From Actinomycetes bacterium (GTDB taxonomy: Bacteria > Actinomycetota > Actinomycetes > Propionibacteriales > Nocardioidaceae), in assembly GCA_023460975.1 (NCBI GenBank), contig JAEWOG010000053.1, positions 1 through 64,000 on the forward strand: a stretch of DNA of 64,000 nucleotides. Direction: 5' to 3'. Positions 18,977 through 28,655 of this stretch are shown one piece after another. The notes beneath the pieces are model-generated. The model was not told the DNA's origin and ran no database searches. It saw nothing but the letters and a program-made list of their open reading frames with translations. A program made the translations under genes and the position numbers. The stretch's first letter is position 1; each line of letters starts with the position of its first letter.

Positions 18977-20332
18977 ATGATCGACCGTGCCCGGCTCGCC
19001 CGCCTCCACGCGGCGGAGGAACAACGCTTCATCGACCTCCATCCGCGCTCGAGGCAGCTGGCCCGCGAGGCCGACGAGCACCTCCTGGCCGGCGTACCCA
19101 TGCCCTGGATGACACGCTGGCCCGGAGCCTTCCCCGTGTACGTGGACTCCGCCGTCGGCGGCTCGTTCACCGACGTAGACGGCAACACCTACGTCGACCT
19201 GTGCCTCGGTGACACCGGGTCGATGACCGGACACTGCCTGCCCGCCGTCGCCGAGGCGATCAGCGAGCGGGCCACACGCGGGATCACCACGATGCTGCCG
19301 AGCACGGATGCCGCGTGGGTCGCGGGAGAACTGGCGCGACGGTTCGGCCTGCCCCACTGGCAGATGGCGATGACGGCCACCGACGCGAACCGCTTCGTAC
19401 TCCGCTTCGCCCGCCACCTGACCTCGCGCCCGCGCATCGCGGTGATGGACTGGTGCTACCACGGCACTGTCGACGAGACCCTCGGCGTGCTGGAGCACGG
19501 GCGCGCGGGCGATCGGGTCGTCCCTCGGCCCGGGGCGCTGGGGCCGCAGGTCGACGTCGCCCTCACCACCGCGGTGGTGCCCTTCAACGACCTCGATGCG
19601 CTCGATGCCCGTCTGGCTGAGGGCGACGTCGCCTGCCTGCTCATGGAGCCGGCGCTCACCAACATCGGCATCGTGCTCCCGGAGCCGGGCTACCTCGAGG
19701 GAGTCCGCGAGATCACCCGCCGGCACGGAGTGCTGCTGGTCAACGACGAGACCCACACGATCTGCGCCGGGCCCGGTGGCGCCACCACCGCGTGGGGGCT
19801 GGAGCCCGACTTCGTGGTGATGGGCAAACCCATCGGTGGCGGGGTGCCGGTGGCGGCGTACGGGATGACCTCCGAGATCGCGGACCGGCTCCGTGGGCCC
19901 ATGCTCGGCCACGACATCGACGTGGCCGGGGTGGGCGGCACGCTGTCGGGCAGCGCGCTCGCGTTGGCTGCCGTACGGGCCACGCTGTCCACGGCGCTGC
20001 GCCAAGAAGACTTCGACGTCGCGATCGCGCTGGCCGAGCGGTTCACCAGCGGTGTGGCGGCGGTGATCGCCGAGCACGGGCTGCCGTGGCACGTGCAGCG
20101 GCTGGGGTGTCGCGCGGAGTACTGGTTCTGCCCTCCCCCACGCGACGGCGCCGAGGCGGCGTCAGCCGTGGACGAGGAGCTCGACGCGTTCATGCACCTG
20201 TGGACCTTCAACCGGGGCGTGCTGCTCGCGCCGTTCCACAACATGAGCCTGTTCAGCCCGTTCCACACGAACGCGGACGTCGACGCCCACACCGAGGCGT
20301 TCCGTACGGCGGTGGAGGCCCTGCTCGGCTGA
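18977..20332 (+). CDS. Class III aminotransferase (glutamate-1-semialdehyde aminomutase-like)
   Basis: The product is 451 aa. It has the GSAM-like N-terminus ('GGSFTDVDGNTYVDLCLGDTGSMTGH'), the PLP-Asp motif 'LLVNDETHTICAGPGG', and the Schiff-base lysine in 'FVVMGKPIGGGVPVAA'. It is not a haem-pathway HemL by context: it ends the polyamine/GABA operon, 43 nt after gabD, with its own SD (GAGGAGG). A second transaminase acting on an amine or amino acid handled by this operon is the best guess. It converges on ilvA. Confidence 0.88.
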   Translation: MIDRARLARLHAAEEQRFIDLHPRSRQLAREADEHLLAGVPMPWMTRWPGAFPVYVDSAVGGSFTDVDGNTYVDLCLGDTGSMTGHCLPAVAEAISERATRGITTMLPSTDAAWVAGELARRFGLPHWQMAMTATDANRFVLRFARHLTSRPRIAVMDWCYHGTVDETLGVLEHGRAGDRVVPRPGALGPQVDVALTTAVVPFNDLDALDARLAEGDVACLLMEPALTNIGIVLPEPGYLEGVREITRRHGVLLVNDETHTICAGPGGATTAWGLEPDFVVMGKPIGGGVPVAAYGMTSEIADRLRGPMLGHDIDVAGVGGTLSGSALALAAVRATLSTALRQEDFDVAIALAERFTSGVAAVIAEHGLPWHVQRLGCRAEYWFCPPPRDGAEAASAVDEELDAFMHLWTFNRGVLLAPFHNMSLFSPFHTNADVDAHTEAFRTAVEALLG

Positions 20333-20370
20333 TCCGTGCCAGCCGGCCCGATCCGCCAGCAGTCGGCCGC

Positions 20371-21636
20371 TCAGAAGAGGAACGTGAACAGGGGCGATCC
20401 GGGCTCGACGCGCTCGATGTCCATCGGGCTCTCCTCCATGCGGGCGAGCAGCCCGGGCAGGTGGCCACGGGTCTCGATGTCGATGCCCACGAGCGCCGGC
20501 CCGGTCTCGCGGTTGTTCTTCTTGACGTACTCGAACAGGATGATGTCCTCGCCCTCGGCGAGCACCTCGGACAGGAAGTGGCGCAGCGCGCCGGGCTCTT
20601 GGGGGAACGTCACCAGGAAGTAGTGGCGCAGGCCCTCGTGGATCGCCGACCGTTCCACGATCTCCGCGTAGCGGCTCACGTCGTTGTTGCCGCCGGAGAC
20701 CACGCAGACCACGGCCCGGCCCCTCGCGACGCTCTGGGCCGCCGCGAGCGTGTGGGTGGACGCCATCGCGCCCGCTGGCTCGGCGATGATCCCCTCGGTC
20801 TGATACAGCTCCAGCATCTCGGTGCACACCGCGCCCTCGGCAACGGTGGCGACCTCATCCACCAGGTCACGCACCAGCGGGAAGGTCACCGACCCCGCGA
20901 GGCCAACGGCCGCGCCGTCCACGAACGTGTCGAGTTCGGCGAGACGTACCGGCTCGCCCGCCTCGAGTGCGGCGCCCATGCTGGCCGCCCCCGCGGGCTC
21001 GACCCCCACGATCCGGACGTCGGGGTGGCGCTCGCGCAGCCACAGGGCCATGCCGCTGATCAGGCCGCCGCCACCGACGGGGACCACGACCGTGCCGACG
21101 TCGACCCCCGCCTCATCAGCCTGCTCCATCACCTCGATGGCGACCGAACCCTGACCGACGATGGTCGCGGGTGCGTCGAAGGGGTGCACGAACACAGCGC
21201 CCGACGCCTCCGCCCACTCGCGCGCAGCAGCGCCGGCTTCGTCGTACGACGATCCCGCCACCACGAGTTCGATGGCGTCCCCGCCGAGCGCGAGGATCCG
21301 CTGCCGCTTCTGACGCGGAGTGTTGCCGGGGACATAGACCCGGCCCTTGATCCCGAGCCGGGCACAGCTCCAGGCGACGCCCTGGCCGTGGTTGCCCGCT
21401 GAGGCGCACACGACGCCACGGGCCCGCTCATGGGGGCTGAGGCCGCTGATCGCGTGGAACGCGCCCCGCACCTTGTAGGACCGCGCGATCTGGCGGTTCT
21501 CCCGCTTGAGGAGCACCGGCACGCCCAGCGCCTCGCTGAGCCGGGCGCTGTACTCCAGCGGGGTGCGCAGGACCACCGGCGCGAGGACTGCGTACGCCTG
21601 CTCGACGGCCGCGGCGGACAGGGCGCTGTTGCTCAC
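20371..21636 (-). CDS. ilvA: Threonine ammonia-lyase (threonine dehydratase)
   Basis: The product is 421 aa. The PLP lysine lies in 'IARSYKVRGAF', with the family's 'SAGNHGQGVA' and glycine loop 'VVPVGGGGLISG'. A short C-terminal ACT-like regulatory domain ('HYFLVTFPQEPGALRHFL') matches the short biosynthetic/catabolic actinobacterial form. It makes 2-oxobutyrate, the entry to isoleucine. The GTG at 21636 was chosen because homology-like sequence begins near 'ALSAAAVEQAYAVL'; the open frame continues to 21855. Confidence 0.92.
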   Translation of the reverse strand: MSNSALSAAAVEQAYAVLAPVVLRTPLEYSARLSEALGVPVLLKRENRQIARSYKVRGAFHAISGLSPHERARGVVCASAGNHGQGVAWSCARLGIKGRVYVPGNTPRQKRQRILALGGDAIELVVAGSSYDEAGAAAREWAEASGAVFVHPFDAPATIVGQGSVAIEVMEQADEAGVDVGTVVVPVGGGGLISGMALWLRERHPDVRIVGVEPAGAASMGAALEAGEPVRLAELDTFVDGAAVGLAGSVTFPLVRDLVDEVATVAEGAVCTEMLELYQTEGIIAEPAGAMASTHTLAAAQSVARGRAVVCVVSGGNNDVSRYAEIVERSAIHEGLRHYFLVTFPQEPGALRHFLSEVLAEGEDIILFEYVKKNNRETGPALVGIDIETRGHLPGLLARMEESPMDIERVEPGSPLFTFLF

Positions 21637-22072
21637 CGCCCCAGCGTACGGGGCCGTGACGCCGGGGCGGGGCCCGGCTCGGGGAGACAGGAGTGGTGCC
21701 ACCGGGGGTCCACGACCATGTGAGGATCGTCGGGGGACAACGGGACCAGCCGGTGGCACCACAATCAGGAGCTCAGCGCGAACTCGGGGGAAGCCGCGCT
21801 GGCCACTCCTGGCTGATTCCGGTGGCCGATGCGGCAGGGACACCCCATCGGTCACCGGAGCATGCAGCGCCCGGATCTCGGCGCCGGTGACCGGGGGTGG
21901 TCACGGGGGTCGACTCCTGAGTGGGGGAACAGATGTACGTACGTCGTGCTCCGGGGCTGTGCTGTTCATCCACTGTCGTTCGATGTTTGACGACTGTCAA
22001 GGCTCTGCTTGACACATGCCCAATTTCTGCCGCCCCTGTCACCGCGCCACGAACGGGCCTACAGTGGAGGAC
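21637..22072. other. 436-bp intergenic region between ilvA and tetR
   Basis: I see no gene here. It contains a 10-bp perfect inverted repeat, CGGTCACCGG (21849-21858) and CCGGTGACCG (21884-21893), followed by a small GTGACC/GGTCAC hairpin. Near the right end are the overlapping palindromes annotated separately as a possible TetR operator. No known riboswitch consensus was recognised. Confidence 0.6.
21987..22014. promoter_or_regulatory. Candidate TetR operator (overlapping palindromes)
   Basis: TGTCAAG (21995-22001), 6 nt, CTTGACA (22008-22014) is a perfect 7-bp inverted repeat. It overlaps TTGAC (21987-21991), GACT, GTCAA (21996-22000). Its position 59 nt before the tetR start fits autoregulation. 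TTGACA at 22009-22014 could also be a -35 box. Confidence 0.45.
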
Positions 22073-22732
22073 GTGGACGCCGTGAAAGCACCGGCTGAAC
22101 GCACGCGTCGCAGCCGCGAGGACAAGCACGAGGAGCGCCGAGTCCAGTTGGCCCAGTCGGCCCTGGCGACACTCGGCGAGCTCGGCTATGCCCGCACCTC
22201 GCTGCGCGAGATCGCGCAGAAGTCGCCCTTCTCGCACGGCGTGGTGCACTACTACTTCGCCGACAAGACCGCCCTCATCCTGCACTGCGTGCGCTACTAC
22301 AAGACCCAGTGCATGACGCGGTACGACGAGGTCGTCGCCACGGCCACGACCCCTGAGGAACTCCTCGTGGGCTTCACCGATCGCCTGGTCGAGACGCTGT
22401 GCCAGGAAGCCGCGATGCACCGGTTGTGGTACGACCTGCGCAACCAGTCGATGTTCGAGCCCACCCTGCGCGAGGACGTGATCTCCATCGACGAGGGGCT
22501 GCGTGACATGGTCGACCGCGTGGTCGTGCGCTACTGCGAGTTGAGCGGTGGGCGTCCGCGCAACGACGCCGCCACCACGTACGCGCTCTTCGACGGGATC
22601 TTCCTCAACTGCCTCACCGCCCACACCTTCGAAACGGCTGGCTCGCCGGCCGACGGTGAGATCAGCGTCGCGGCCAAGGAGCTGCGTACGCGCGCCACGG
22701 CGCTGCTGCCCGGACTCGTCAGCCTGGACTGA
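22073..22732 (+). CDS. TetR family transcriptional regulator
   Basis: The product is 219 aa. The N-terminal HTH (about residues 20-65) has 'ALATLGELGYARTSLREIAQKS' then 'GVVHYYFADKTALI', the classical TetR recognition helix region. The C-terminal ligand/dimer domain gives no clue to the ligand. The start is uncertain: GTG 22073 is chosen because TACAGT (22060-22065) ends 7 nt upstream, the leaderless spacing seen elsewhere in this window. GTG 22082 and ATG 22016 are in frame too. Confidence 0.87.
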   Translation: MDAVKAPAERTRRSREDKHEERRVQLAQSALATLGELGYARTSLREIAQKSPFSHGVVHYYFADKTALILHCVRYYKTQCMTRYDEVVATATTPEELLVGFTDRLVETLCQEAAMHRLWYDLRNQSMFEPTLREDVISIDEGLRDMVDRVVVRYCELSGGRPRNDAATTYALFDGIFLNCLTAHTFETAGSPADGEISVAAKELRTRATALLPGLVSLD

Positions 22733-22734
22733 GC

Positions 22735-22790
22735 GGCACGGCTGCACTGGCACGGCAGCACTGGCACGGCGGCACTGGCACGACTTCACT
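22735..22790 (+). repeat. 14-bp tandem repeat, four units, directly after tetR
   Basis: Four adjacent 14-bp units begin with GGCACG and end in CACT (GGCACGGCTGCACT, GGCACGGCAGCACT, GGCACGGCGGCACT, GGCACGACTTCACT), starting two bases after the tetR stop codon. A degenerate fifth follows. The first three differ at one position only. This looks like recent slippage expansion. Confidence 0.85.
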
Positions 22791-22830
22791 GGCCCGAGCA
22801 GCAGTGGCGCGCACTGCCCCAGAAGTGGCC

Positions 22831-22860
22831 AAAGGCCCCGGACCGAAGTCCGGGGCCTTT
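22831..22860. terminator. Bidirectional terminator between tetR and tuf
   Basis: A perfect 13-bp stem, AAAGGCCCCGGAC (22831-22843) and GTCCGGGGCCTTT (22848-22860), has a 4-nt loop and A/T flanks on both sides, 22 bp beyond the tuf stop. It serves the converging tetR and tuf transcripts. Confidence 0.9.
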
Positions 22861-22881
22861 GAACAGATCAGTGACGAATGG

Positions 22882-24075
<1,194 letters not shown>

Positions 24076-24147
24076 TTGGGGCTCCTTCTGGTGTGTGTGT
24101 TCTTGACTCGTGAAAAGGGGTGGTGCAGTGCCGAGGATCCGAAGCGA

Positions 24148-26262
24148 TTACTCGCCGCGGACCTTCTTGGTGATCTCGTCGGCGATGTTCGCAGGAACCT
24201 CGGCGTACGAGTCGAACTCCATCGAGTACGACGCCTGGCCGGAGGTCTTGGACCTCAGGTCGCCAACGTACCCGAACATCTCGGAGAGCGGCACAAGGGC
24301 GGAGACGACGAGGTCGCCGTAACGCTCCTCCTGCGCGCGGATCTGGCCGCGACGGCTGTTCAGGTCGCCGATCACGGTGCCGAGGAACGACTCGGGAGTC
24401 GTGACCTCGACCGCGAACATCGGCTCGAGCAGGACGGCCTGCGCCTTCTGCGCGGCCTCCTTGAAGCCCTGAAGACCAGCGATCTTGAACGCCAGCTCCG
24501 AGGAGTCGACGTCGTGGTAGGCGCCGTCCTCGAGGGTGACCTTCACGTCGACCATGGGGAAGCCGGCCTTGACACCGAACTGCATGGCCTCCTGGGCACC
24601 CTGGTCCACCGAGGGGATGTACTCCTTCGGCACGCGACCACCGGTGACGGCATTGACGAACTCGTAGCCGGCACCCAGACCGGTCTCGGGGTCGATGTTC
24701 GGCTCGATCGTCATGACGATCTTGGCGAACTGACCCGAACCACCGGTCTGCTTCTTGTGGGTGTAGCCGTGGCCCTCGACCTTGCGCTTGATGGTCTCGC
24801 GGTAGGCCACCTGCGGCTTGCCGACGGTCGCCTCGACCTTGAACTCGCGCTTCATGCGGTCCACGAGGACCTCGAGGTGGAGCTCGCCCATGCCCGCGAT
24901 GATGGTCTGGCCCGTCTCCTCATCCGTCTTCACGGTGAAGGTGGGGTCCTCATCGCTGAGGCGCTGGATCGCGGTGCCCAGCTTCTCCTGGTCGCCCTTC
25001 GTCTTCGGCTCGATCGCGACCTCGATCACGGGAGCCGGGAAGGTCATGGACTCGAGCACGACGGGCTTGGCCTGGTCGGACAGGGTGTGACCGGTCTTGG
25101 TGTCCTTGAGACCCATGACCGCCACGATCTGGCCGGCGCCGACCGACGCGATCTCCTCGCGCTTGTTGGCGTGCATCTGGTAGACCTTGCCGATGCGCTC
25201 CTTGCGACCGTTGCTCGAGTTGAGCACGGTGCCGCCGGCCTCGAGCTTGCCCGAGTAGACGCGGACGAAGGTCAGCTTGCCCAGGTGCGGGTCGGCAGCG
25301 ATCTTGAACGCCAGCGCGGACAGCGGCTCGTCGTCGGCCGGCTGACGCAGGATCTCGACCTCCTCGTCGTTGGGCTTGTGGCCCACGATCGCCTCGATGT
25401 CGAGCGGCGAGGGGAGGTAGTCGACCACGGCGTCCAGCAGGGGCTGCACGCCCTTGTTCTTGAACGCGGTGCCGGTGAGGATCGGGTTGAGCTTGTCAGC
25501 CAGGGTGGCGCGACGGATGGCGGCCTTGATGGTGGGAACGTCGAAGACGTCACCCTCCTCCAGGTAGACCTCCATGATGTCGTCGTCGGCCTCGGCGAGG
25601 GTCTCGATGAGCTTCTCGCGGTACTCGGTGGCCTTGTCGGCCAGGTCCGCGGGGATCTCCTCGACGACGTAGTCCTCGCCCTGGGCGGTCTCGCCACGCC
25701 AGGTCAGCGCGCGCATCTCGACCAGGTCGACGACACCGAGGAAGTCGGACTCCGCACCGATCGGGAGCTGCAGCACCAGCACGTTGGAGTTGAGCTTGTC
25801 GACGATGGTGTCGACCACGCGGTAGAAGTCGGCGCCCGTACGGTCGAGCTTGTTGACGAAGCACATACGCGGGACCGAGTACTTGTTGGCCTGACGCCAC
25901 ACGGTCTGCGACTGGGGCTCCACACCGGCCACGCCGTCGAACACCGCGACCGCGCCGTCGAGGACGCGCAGCGAGCGCTCGACCTCGACGGTGAAGTCGA
26001 CGTGCCCGGGGGTGTCGATGATGTTGATCTGGTGGTCCTTCCACCAGCAGGTGGTGGCAGCAGAAGTGATCGTGATGCCACGCTCCTGCTCCTGCTCCAT
26101 CCAGTCCATGGTCGCCGACCCCTCGTGGGTGTCGCCGATCTTGTAGTTGATGCCGGTGTAGAACAGGATGCGCTCGGTCGTCGTGGTCTTGCCAGCGTCG
26201 ATGTGCGCCATGATGCCGATGTTGCGGACCTTGGTGAGGTCCGTGGTGATGTCAACGGCCAC
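24148..26262 (-). CDS. fusA: Translation elongation factor EF-G
   Basis: The product is 704 aa. It is the translocation GTPase, with 'NIGIMAHIDAGKTTTTERIL' at the N-terminus, G3 'DTPGHVDFTVEVERSLR', G4 'NKLDR', and a complete domain IV/V ('GYEFVNAVTGGRVPKEY' region). The start is GTG at 26262, agreeing with actinobacterial EF-G N-termini. A strong hairpin lies between rpsG and fusA, so fusA-tuf may be expressed partly apart from rpsL-rpsG. Confidence 0.98.
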   Translation of the reverse strand: MAVDITTDLTKVRNIGIMAHIDAGKTTTTERILFYTGINYKIGDTHEGSATMDWMEQEQERGITITSAATTCWWKDHQINIIDTPGHVDFTVEVERSLRVLDGAVAVFDGVAGVEPQSQTVWRQANKYSVPRMCFVNKLDRTGADFYRVVDTIVDKLNSNVLVLQLPIGAESDFLGVVDLVEMRALTWRGETAQGEDYVVEEIPADLADKATEYREKLIETLAEADDDIMEVYLEEGDVFDVPTIKAAIRRATLADKLNPILTGTAFKNKGVQPLLDAVVDYLPSPLDIEAIVGHKPNDEEVEILRQPADDEPLSALAFKIAADPHLGKLTFVRVYSGKLEAGGTVLNSSNGRKERIGKVYQMHANKREEIASVGAGQIVAVMGLKDTKTGHTLSDQAKPVVLESMTFPAPVIEVAIEPKTKGDQEKLGTAIQRLSDEDPTFTVKTDEETGQTIIAGMGELHLEVLVDRMKREFKVEATVGKPQVAYRETIKRKVEGHGYTHKKQTGGSGQFAKIVMTIEPNIDPETGLGAGYEFVNAVTGGRVPKEYIPSVDQGAQEAMQFGVKAGFPMVDVKVTLEDGAYHDVDSSELAFKIAGLQGFKEAAQKAQAVLLEPMFAVEVTTPESFLGTVIGDLNSRRGQIRAQEERYGDLVVSALVPLSEMFGYVGDLRSKTSGQASYSMEFDSYAEVPANIADEITKKVRGE

Positions 26263-26304
26263 TGAGAGTCACAGTTCCTTCGGTGTTCGATGGTGTCGGT
26301 GGTC

Positions 26305-26334
26305 CGGGCCGCACGGCTGTTGCCGTGCGGCCCG
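26305..26334 (-). terminator. Hairpin between rpsG and fusA
   Basis: A perfect 13-bp stem, CGGGCCGCACGGC (26305-26317) and GCCGTGCGGCCCG (26322-26334), has a 4-nt loop and begins 5 nt after the rpsG stop. There is no U-run on the coding-strand side. It may act as a partial terminator or as an RNA processing/stability element inside the str operon. Confidence 0.6.
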
Positions 26335-26339
26335 AGAGG

Positions 26340-26810
26340 TCACCAGCGGTAGTGAGCGAAGGCCTTGTTGGACTCGGCCATCTTGTGCGTGTCCTCGCGC
26401 TTCTTCACAGCGGCACCGAGGCCGTTGCTCGCGTCGAGGATCTCGTTCATCAGGCGCTCGGCCATCGTCTTCTCACGACGGTCCGAGGCGTAGCCGACGA
26501 GCCAGCGCAGCGCGAGGGTAGTGGCGCGGTTGGCCTTGACCTCGACGGGGACCTGGTACGTGGCGCCACCGACGCGGCGGGACTTGACCTCGATCGCGGG
26601 GCGGACGTTGTCCATCGCGCGCTTGAGCGTCAGCACGGGGTCCGTGCCGGTCTTCTCGCGGCAACCCTCGAGGGCGGTGTAGACGATGCGCTGCGCGACC
26701 TGCTTCTTGCCGTCCTGCAGGACCTTGCTCACGAGCTGGGTGACCAGCTGCGAGCCGTAGACCGGGTCGACGACGAGGGGGCGCTTGGGAGCGGGACCCT
26801 TGCGAGGCAT
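26340..26810 (-). CDS. rpsG: Small ribosomal subunit protein S7 (uS7)
   Basis: The product is 156 aa, normal length. Typical S7 sequence includes 'MPRKGPAPKR', 'DPVYGSQLVTQLVSKVL' and 'AFAHYRW' at the end. It nucleates assembly of the 30S head on 16S rRNA. TAATG at 26808-26812 couples it to rpsL by a one-base overlap. Confidence 0.98.
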   Translation of the reverse strand: MPRKGPAPKRPLVVDPVYGSQLVTQLVSKVLQDGKKQVAQRIVYTALEGCREKTGTDPVLTLKRAMDNVRPAIEVKSRRVGGATYQVPVEVKANRATTLALRWLVGYASDRREKTMAERLMNEILDASNGLGAAVKKREDTHKMAESNKAFAHYRW

Positions 26811-27181
26811 TACTTCTCCTTCTTCGCGCCGTAGCGGCTGCGGGCCTGCTTGCGGTTCTTGACACCCTGGGTGTCGAGCGTGCCGCGGATGATCTTGTAG
26901 CGGACACCGGGAAGGTCCTTCACACGGCCACCGCGCACGAGCACGATGGAGTGCTCCTGCAGGTTGTGGCCGACGCCCGGGATGTACGCCGTGACCTCGA
27001 CGCCGCTGGAAAGGCGCACACGGGCGACCTTGCGCAGGGCGGAGTTCGGCTTCTTGGGCGTGGTCGTGTACACGCGGGTGCAAACGCCGCGGCGCTGCGG
27101 AGATCCCTTCAGGGCAGGCGTCTTGGTCTTCGACACCTTGTCCTGGCGGCCCTTGCGGACCAGCTGCTGGATGGTGGGCAC
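26810..27181 (-). CDS. rpsL: Small ribosomal subunit protein S12 (uS12)
   Basis: The product is 123 aa. It is a decoding-centre protein with 'TTTPKKPNSALRK' and 'GGRVKDLPGVRYK', the loops where streptomycin-resistance changes arise; both lysines are the usual sensitive-type residues. The start is GTG at 27181, with GGAAGG upstream. It is the first gene of the str operon. Confidence 0.98.
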   Translation of the reverse strand: MPTIQQLVRKGRQDKVSKTKTPALKGSPQRRGVCTRVYTTTPKKPNSALRKVARVRLSSGVEVTAYIPGVGHNLQEHSIVLVRGGRVKDLPGVRYKIIRGTLDTQGVKNRKQARSRYGAKKEK

Positions 27182-27349
27182 CTGGTGGTTCCCTTCCTGT
27201 CATTGATCACGGCCCTGCACGGTGCGGGGCTCGGATGTGGAGCTGTGGAGCTGTGCCTGTGTCAGTGCTGGATTTGCTGGGCGGCGGTGAAGCTCGCGCG
27301 GCGGTTCGTGAGCACGCATGACGTCTGGTCGTCCCAGACACGAACAACG

Positions 27350-27379
27350 AGGCTACTCGGGGCGTGAGGCACGGGTCAA
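27350..27379 (-). promoter_or_regulatory. Predicted rpsL operon promoter
   Basis: On the minus strand, TTGACC (27379-27374), 18 nt, TAGCCT (27355-27350) is a good housekeeping promoter. Its -35 overlaps the stop codon of the upstream MFS gene. A leader of roughly 160 nt follows, containing a GTCTGG/CCAGAC hairpin (27322-27338). Confidence 0.65.
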
Positions 27380-28647
27380 AATGAGGCCCCCGCGCCCGTG
27401 GCCCTCAGGCTCGTCGCGGGGCGCGCCGCTCGGGCTCGTTCCATCCACACGTGCACCATGCCGGCGATGGCGATGCCAACCACGGTGACCACGCCGCCGC
27501 CGATCAGGGTCCACCGGGCGCCGAAGGTCTCCCCGATCCAGCCGATGAGCGGGGACCCGATCGGGGTGCCGCCCATGAAGACCATGAGGTAGAACGCCAT
27601 CACCCGCCCCCGTACGGCCGGGGCGACGTTGAGCTGCATGAACATGTTGGCGCTGGTGATCAGGGTCAGGGCCGACAGGCCGAGCACCGGGGTCAGCAGG
27701 GCGAAGGAGACATAGTCCGGCATCAGGCCGCTCAGGGTCACGACCACGCCGAACACCAGACCGGCGCCGATGACCAGGCGCAGGCGTACGACCTCGCGGC
27801 GCGCCGCCAGCAGGGACCCGGTGAGGGATCCGACGGCGAGGAAGGTGCCGAGGATGCCGTACTCGCTGGCGCCCTTGTCGAAGACCTCGGTGGCCATCAG
27901 GGCCGAGGTCATCTGGAAGTTGAGGCCGAAGGTCCCCGCCACGAACACCGCCGCGAGCACCACGAGGAGTTCCGGCCTCGCCCGCAGGTAGCTGAAGCCC
28001 TCGCGGAGCGCGCCCGGCTCGCGCCCGCGCGGCTCGGGGCTGTCGAGCAGCGACTCGTCGAGGTGGCGCAGGGACCAGATCGGGGCGGCATAGCTGACCG
28101 CGTTGATGAGGATCACCCATCCCGTGGCGACGACGCCGCCGCCCAGCGCAGCGATCAGTACGCCCGCGAGGCCGGGCCCGACCAGGCGGGCCGCGTTGAA
28201 GGAGGCCGAATTGAGGCCCACCGCGTTGGTCAGGTCCGCGGGATCGACGAGTTCGGAGACGAAGGACTGGCGCGCGGGCGCATCGAACGCGGACGCGACA
28301 CCCAGCAGGAGCGCGAGGACGTACACGTGCCAGACCTGCGCCGACCCGGTGATGGCGAGGATGCCCAGCACACCCGCGGGCAAGGCCATGCCGAGGTTGG
28401 TCAGCTGCAGGAGTCGATGCTTGGGCATGCGGTCCGCCACCAGCCCGGCGATCGGGGTGAGGAGCAGGAAGGGCAGGAATTGCAGGCCCGTGGTGATGCC
28501 GAGCACCGTGCCCGACCCGGATGAGAGCGCGAGCACCAGCCAGTCCTGGGCCACCCGCTGCATCCACGTGCCTGTGTTGGACACGACGCCGCCGGCGGCG
28601 TACAGGCGGTAGTTCGGGTTGGCAAGGGATCTGAAGGTGGGGCTCAC
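27376..28647 (-). CDS. MFS transporter (DHA3/MFS_3-type exporter)
   Basis: The product is 423 aa with about 12 hydrophobic segments. The N-terminal 'NPNYRLYAAGGVVSNTGTWMQRVAQDWLVL' block and the motif 'GLVADRMPKHRLL' are typical of MFS_3 drug/siderophore exporters. The start is GTG at 28647, 8 nt after the marR stop, so it is the second gene of a marR-MFS operon. This arrangement suggests efflux induced by the MarR ligand; the substrate is unknown. Confidence 0.93.
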   Translation of the reverse strand: MSPTFRSLANPNYRLYAAGGVVSNTGTWMQRVAQDWLVLALSSGSGTVLGITTGLQFLPFLLLTPIAGLVADRMPKHRLLQLTNLGMALPAGVLGILAITGSAQVWHVYVLALLLGVASAFDAPARQSFVSELVDPADLTNAVGLNSASFNAARLVGPGLAGVLIAALGGGVVATGWVILINAVSYAAPIWSLRHLDESLLDSPEPRGREPGALREGFSYLRARPELLVVLAAVFVAGTFGLNFQMTSALMATEVFDKGASEYGILGTFLAVGSLTGSLLAARREVVRLRLVIGAGLVFGVVVTLSGLMPDYVSFALLTPVLGLSALTLITSANMFMQLNVAPAVRGRVMAFYLMVFMGGTPIGSPLIGWIGETFGARWTLIGGGVVTVVGIAIAGMVHVWMERARAARPATSLRATGAGASF

Positions 28648-28655
28648 GTGGTGGG

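Noticed and set aside
18977..20332. hemL (glutamate-1-semialdehyde aminomutase) for haem synthesis
   Set aside because: The protein resembles GSAM only in overall class III pattern; it ends a polyamine/GABA operon and no hem gene is nearby.
21637..22015. Riboswitch (ydaO/c-di-AMP or T-box) between ilvA and tetR
   Set aside because: GC-rich inverted repeats are present, but none of the conserved single-stranded signatures of those classes.
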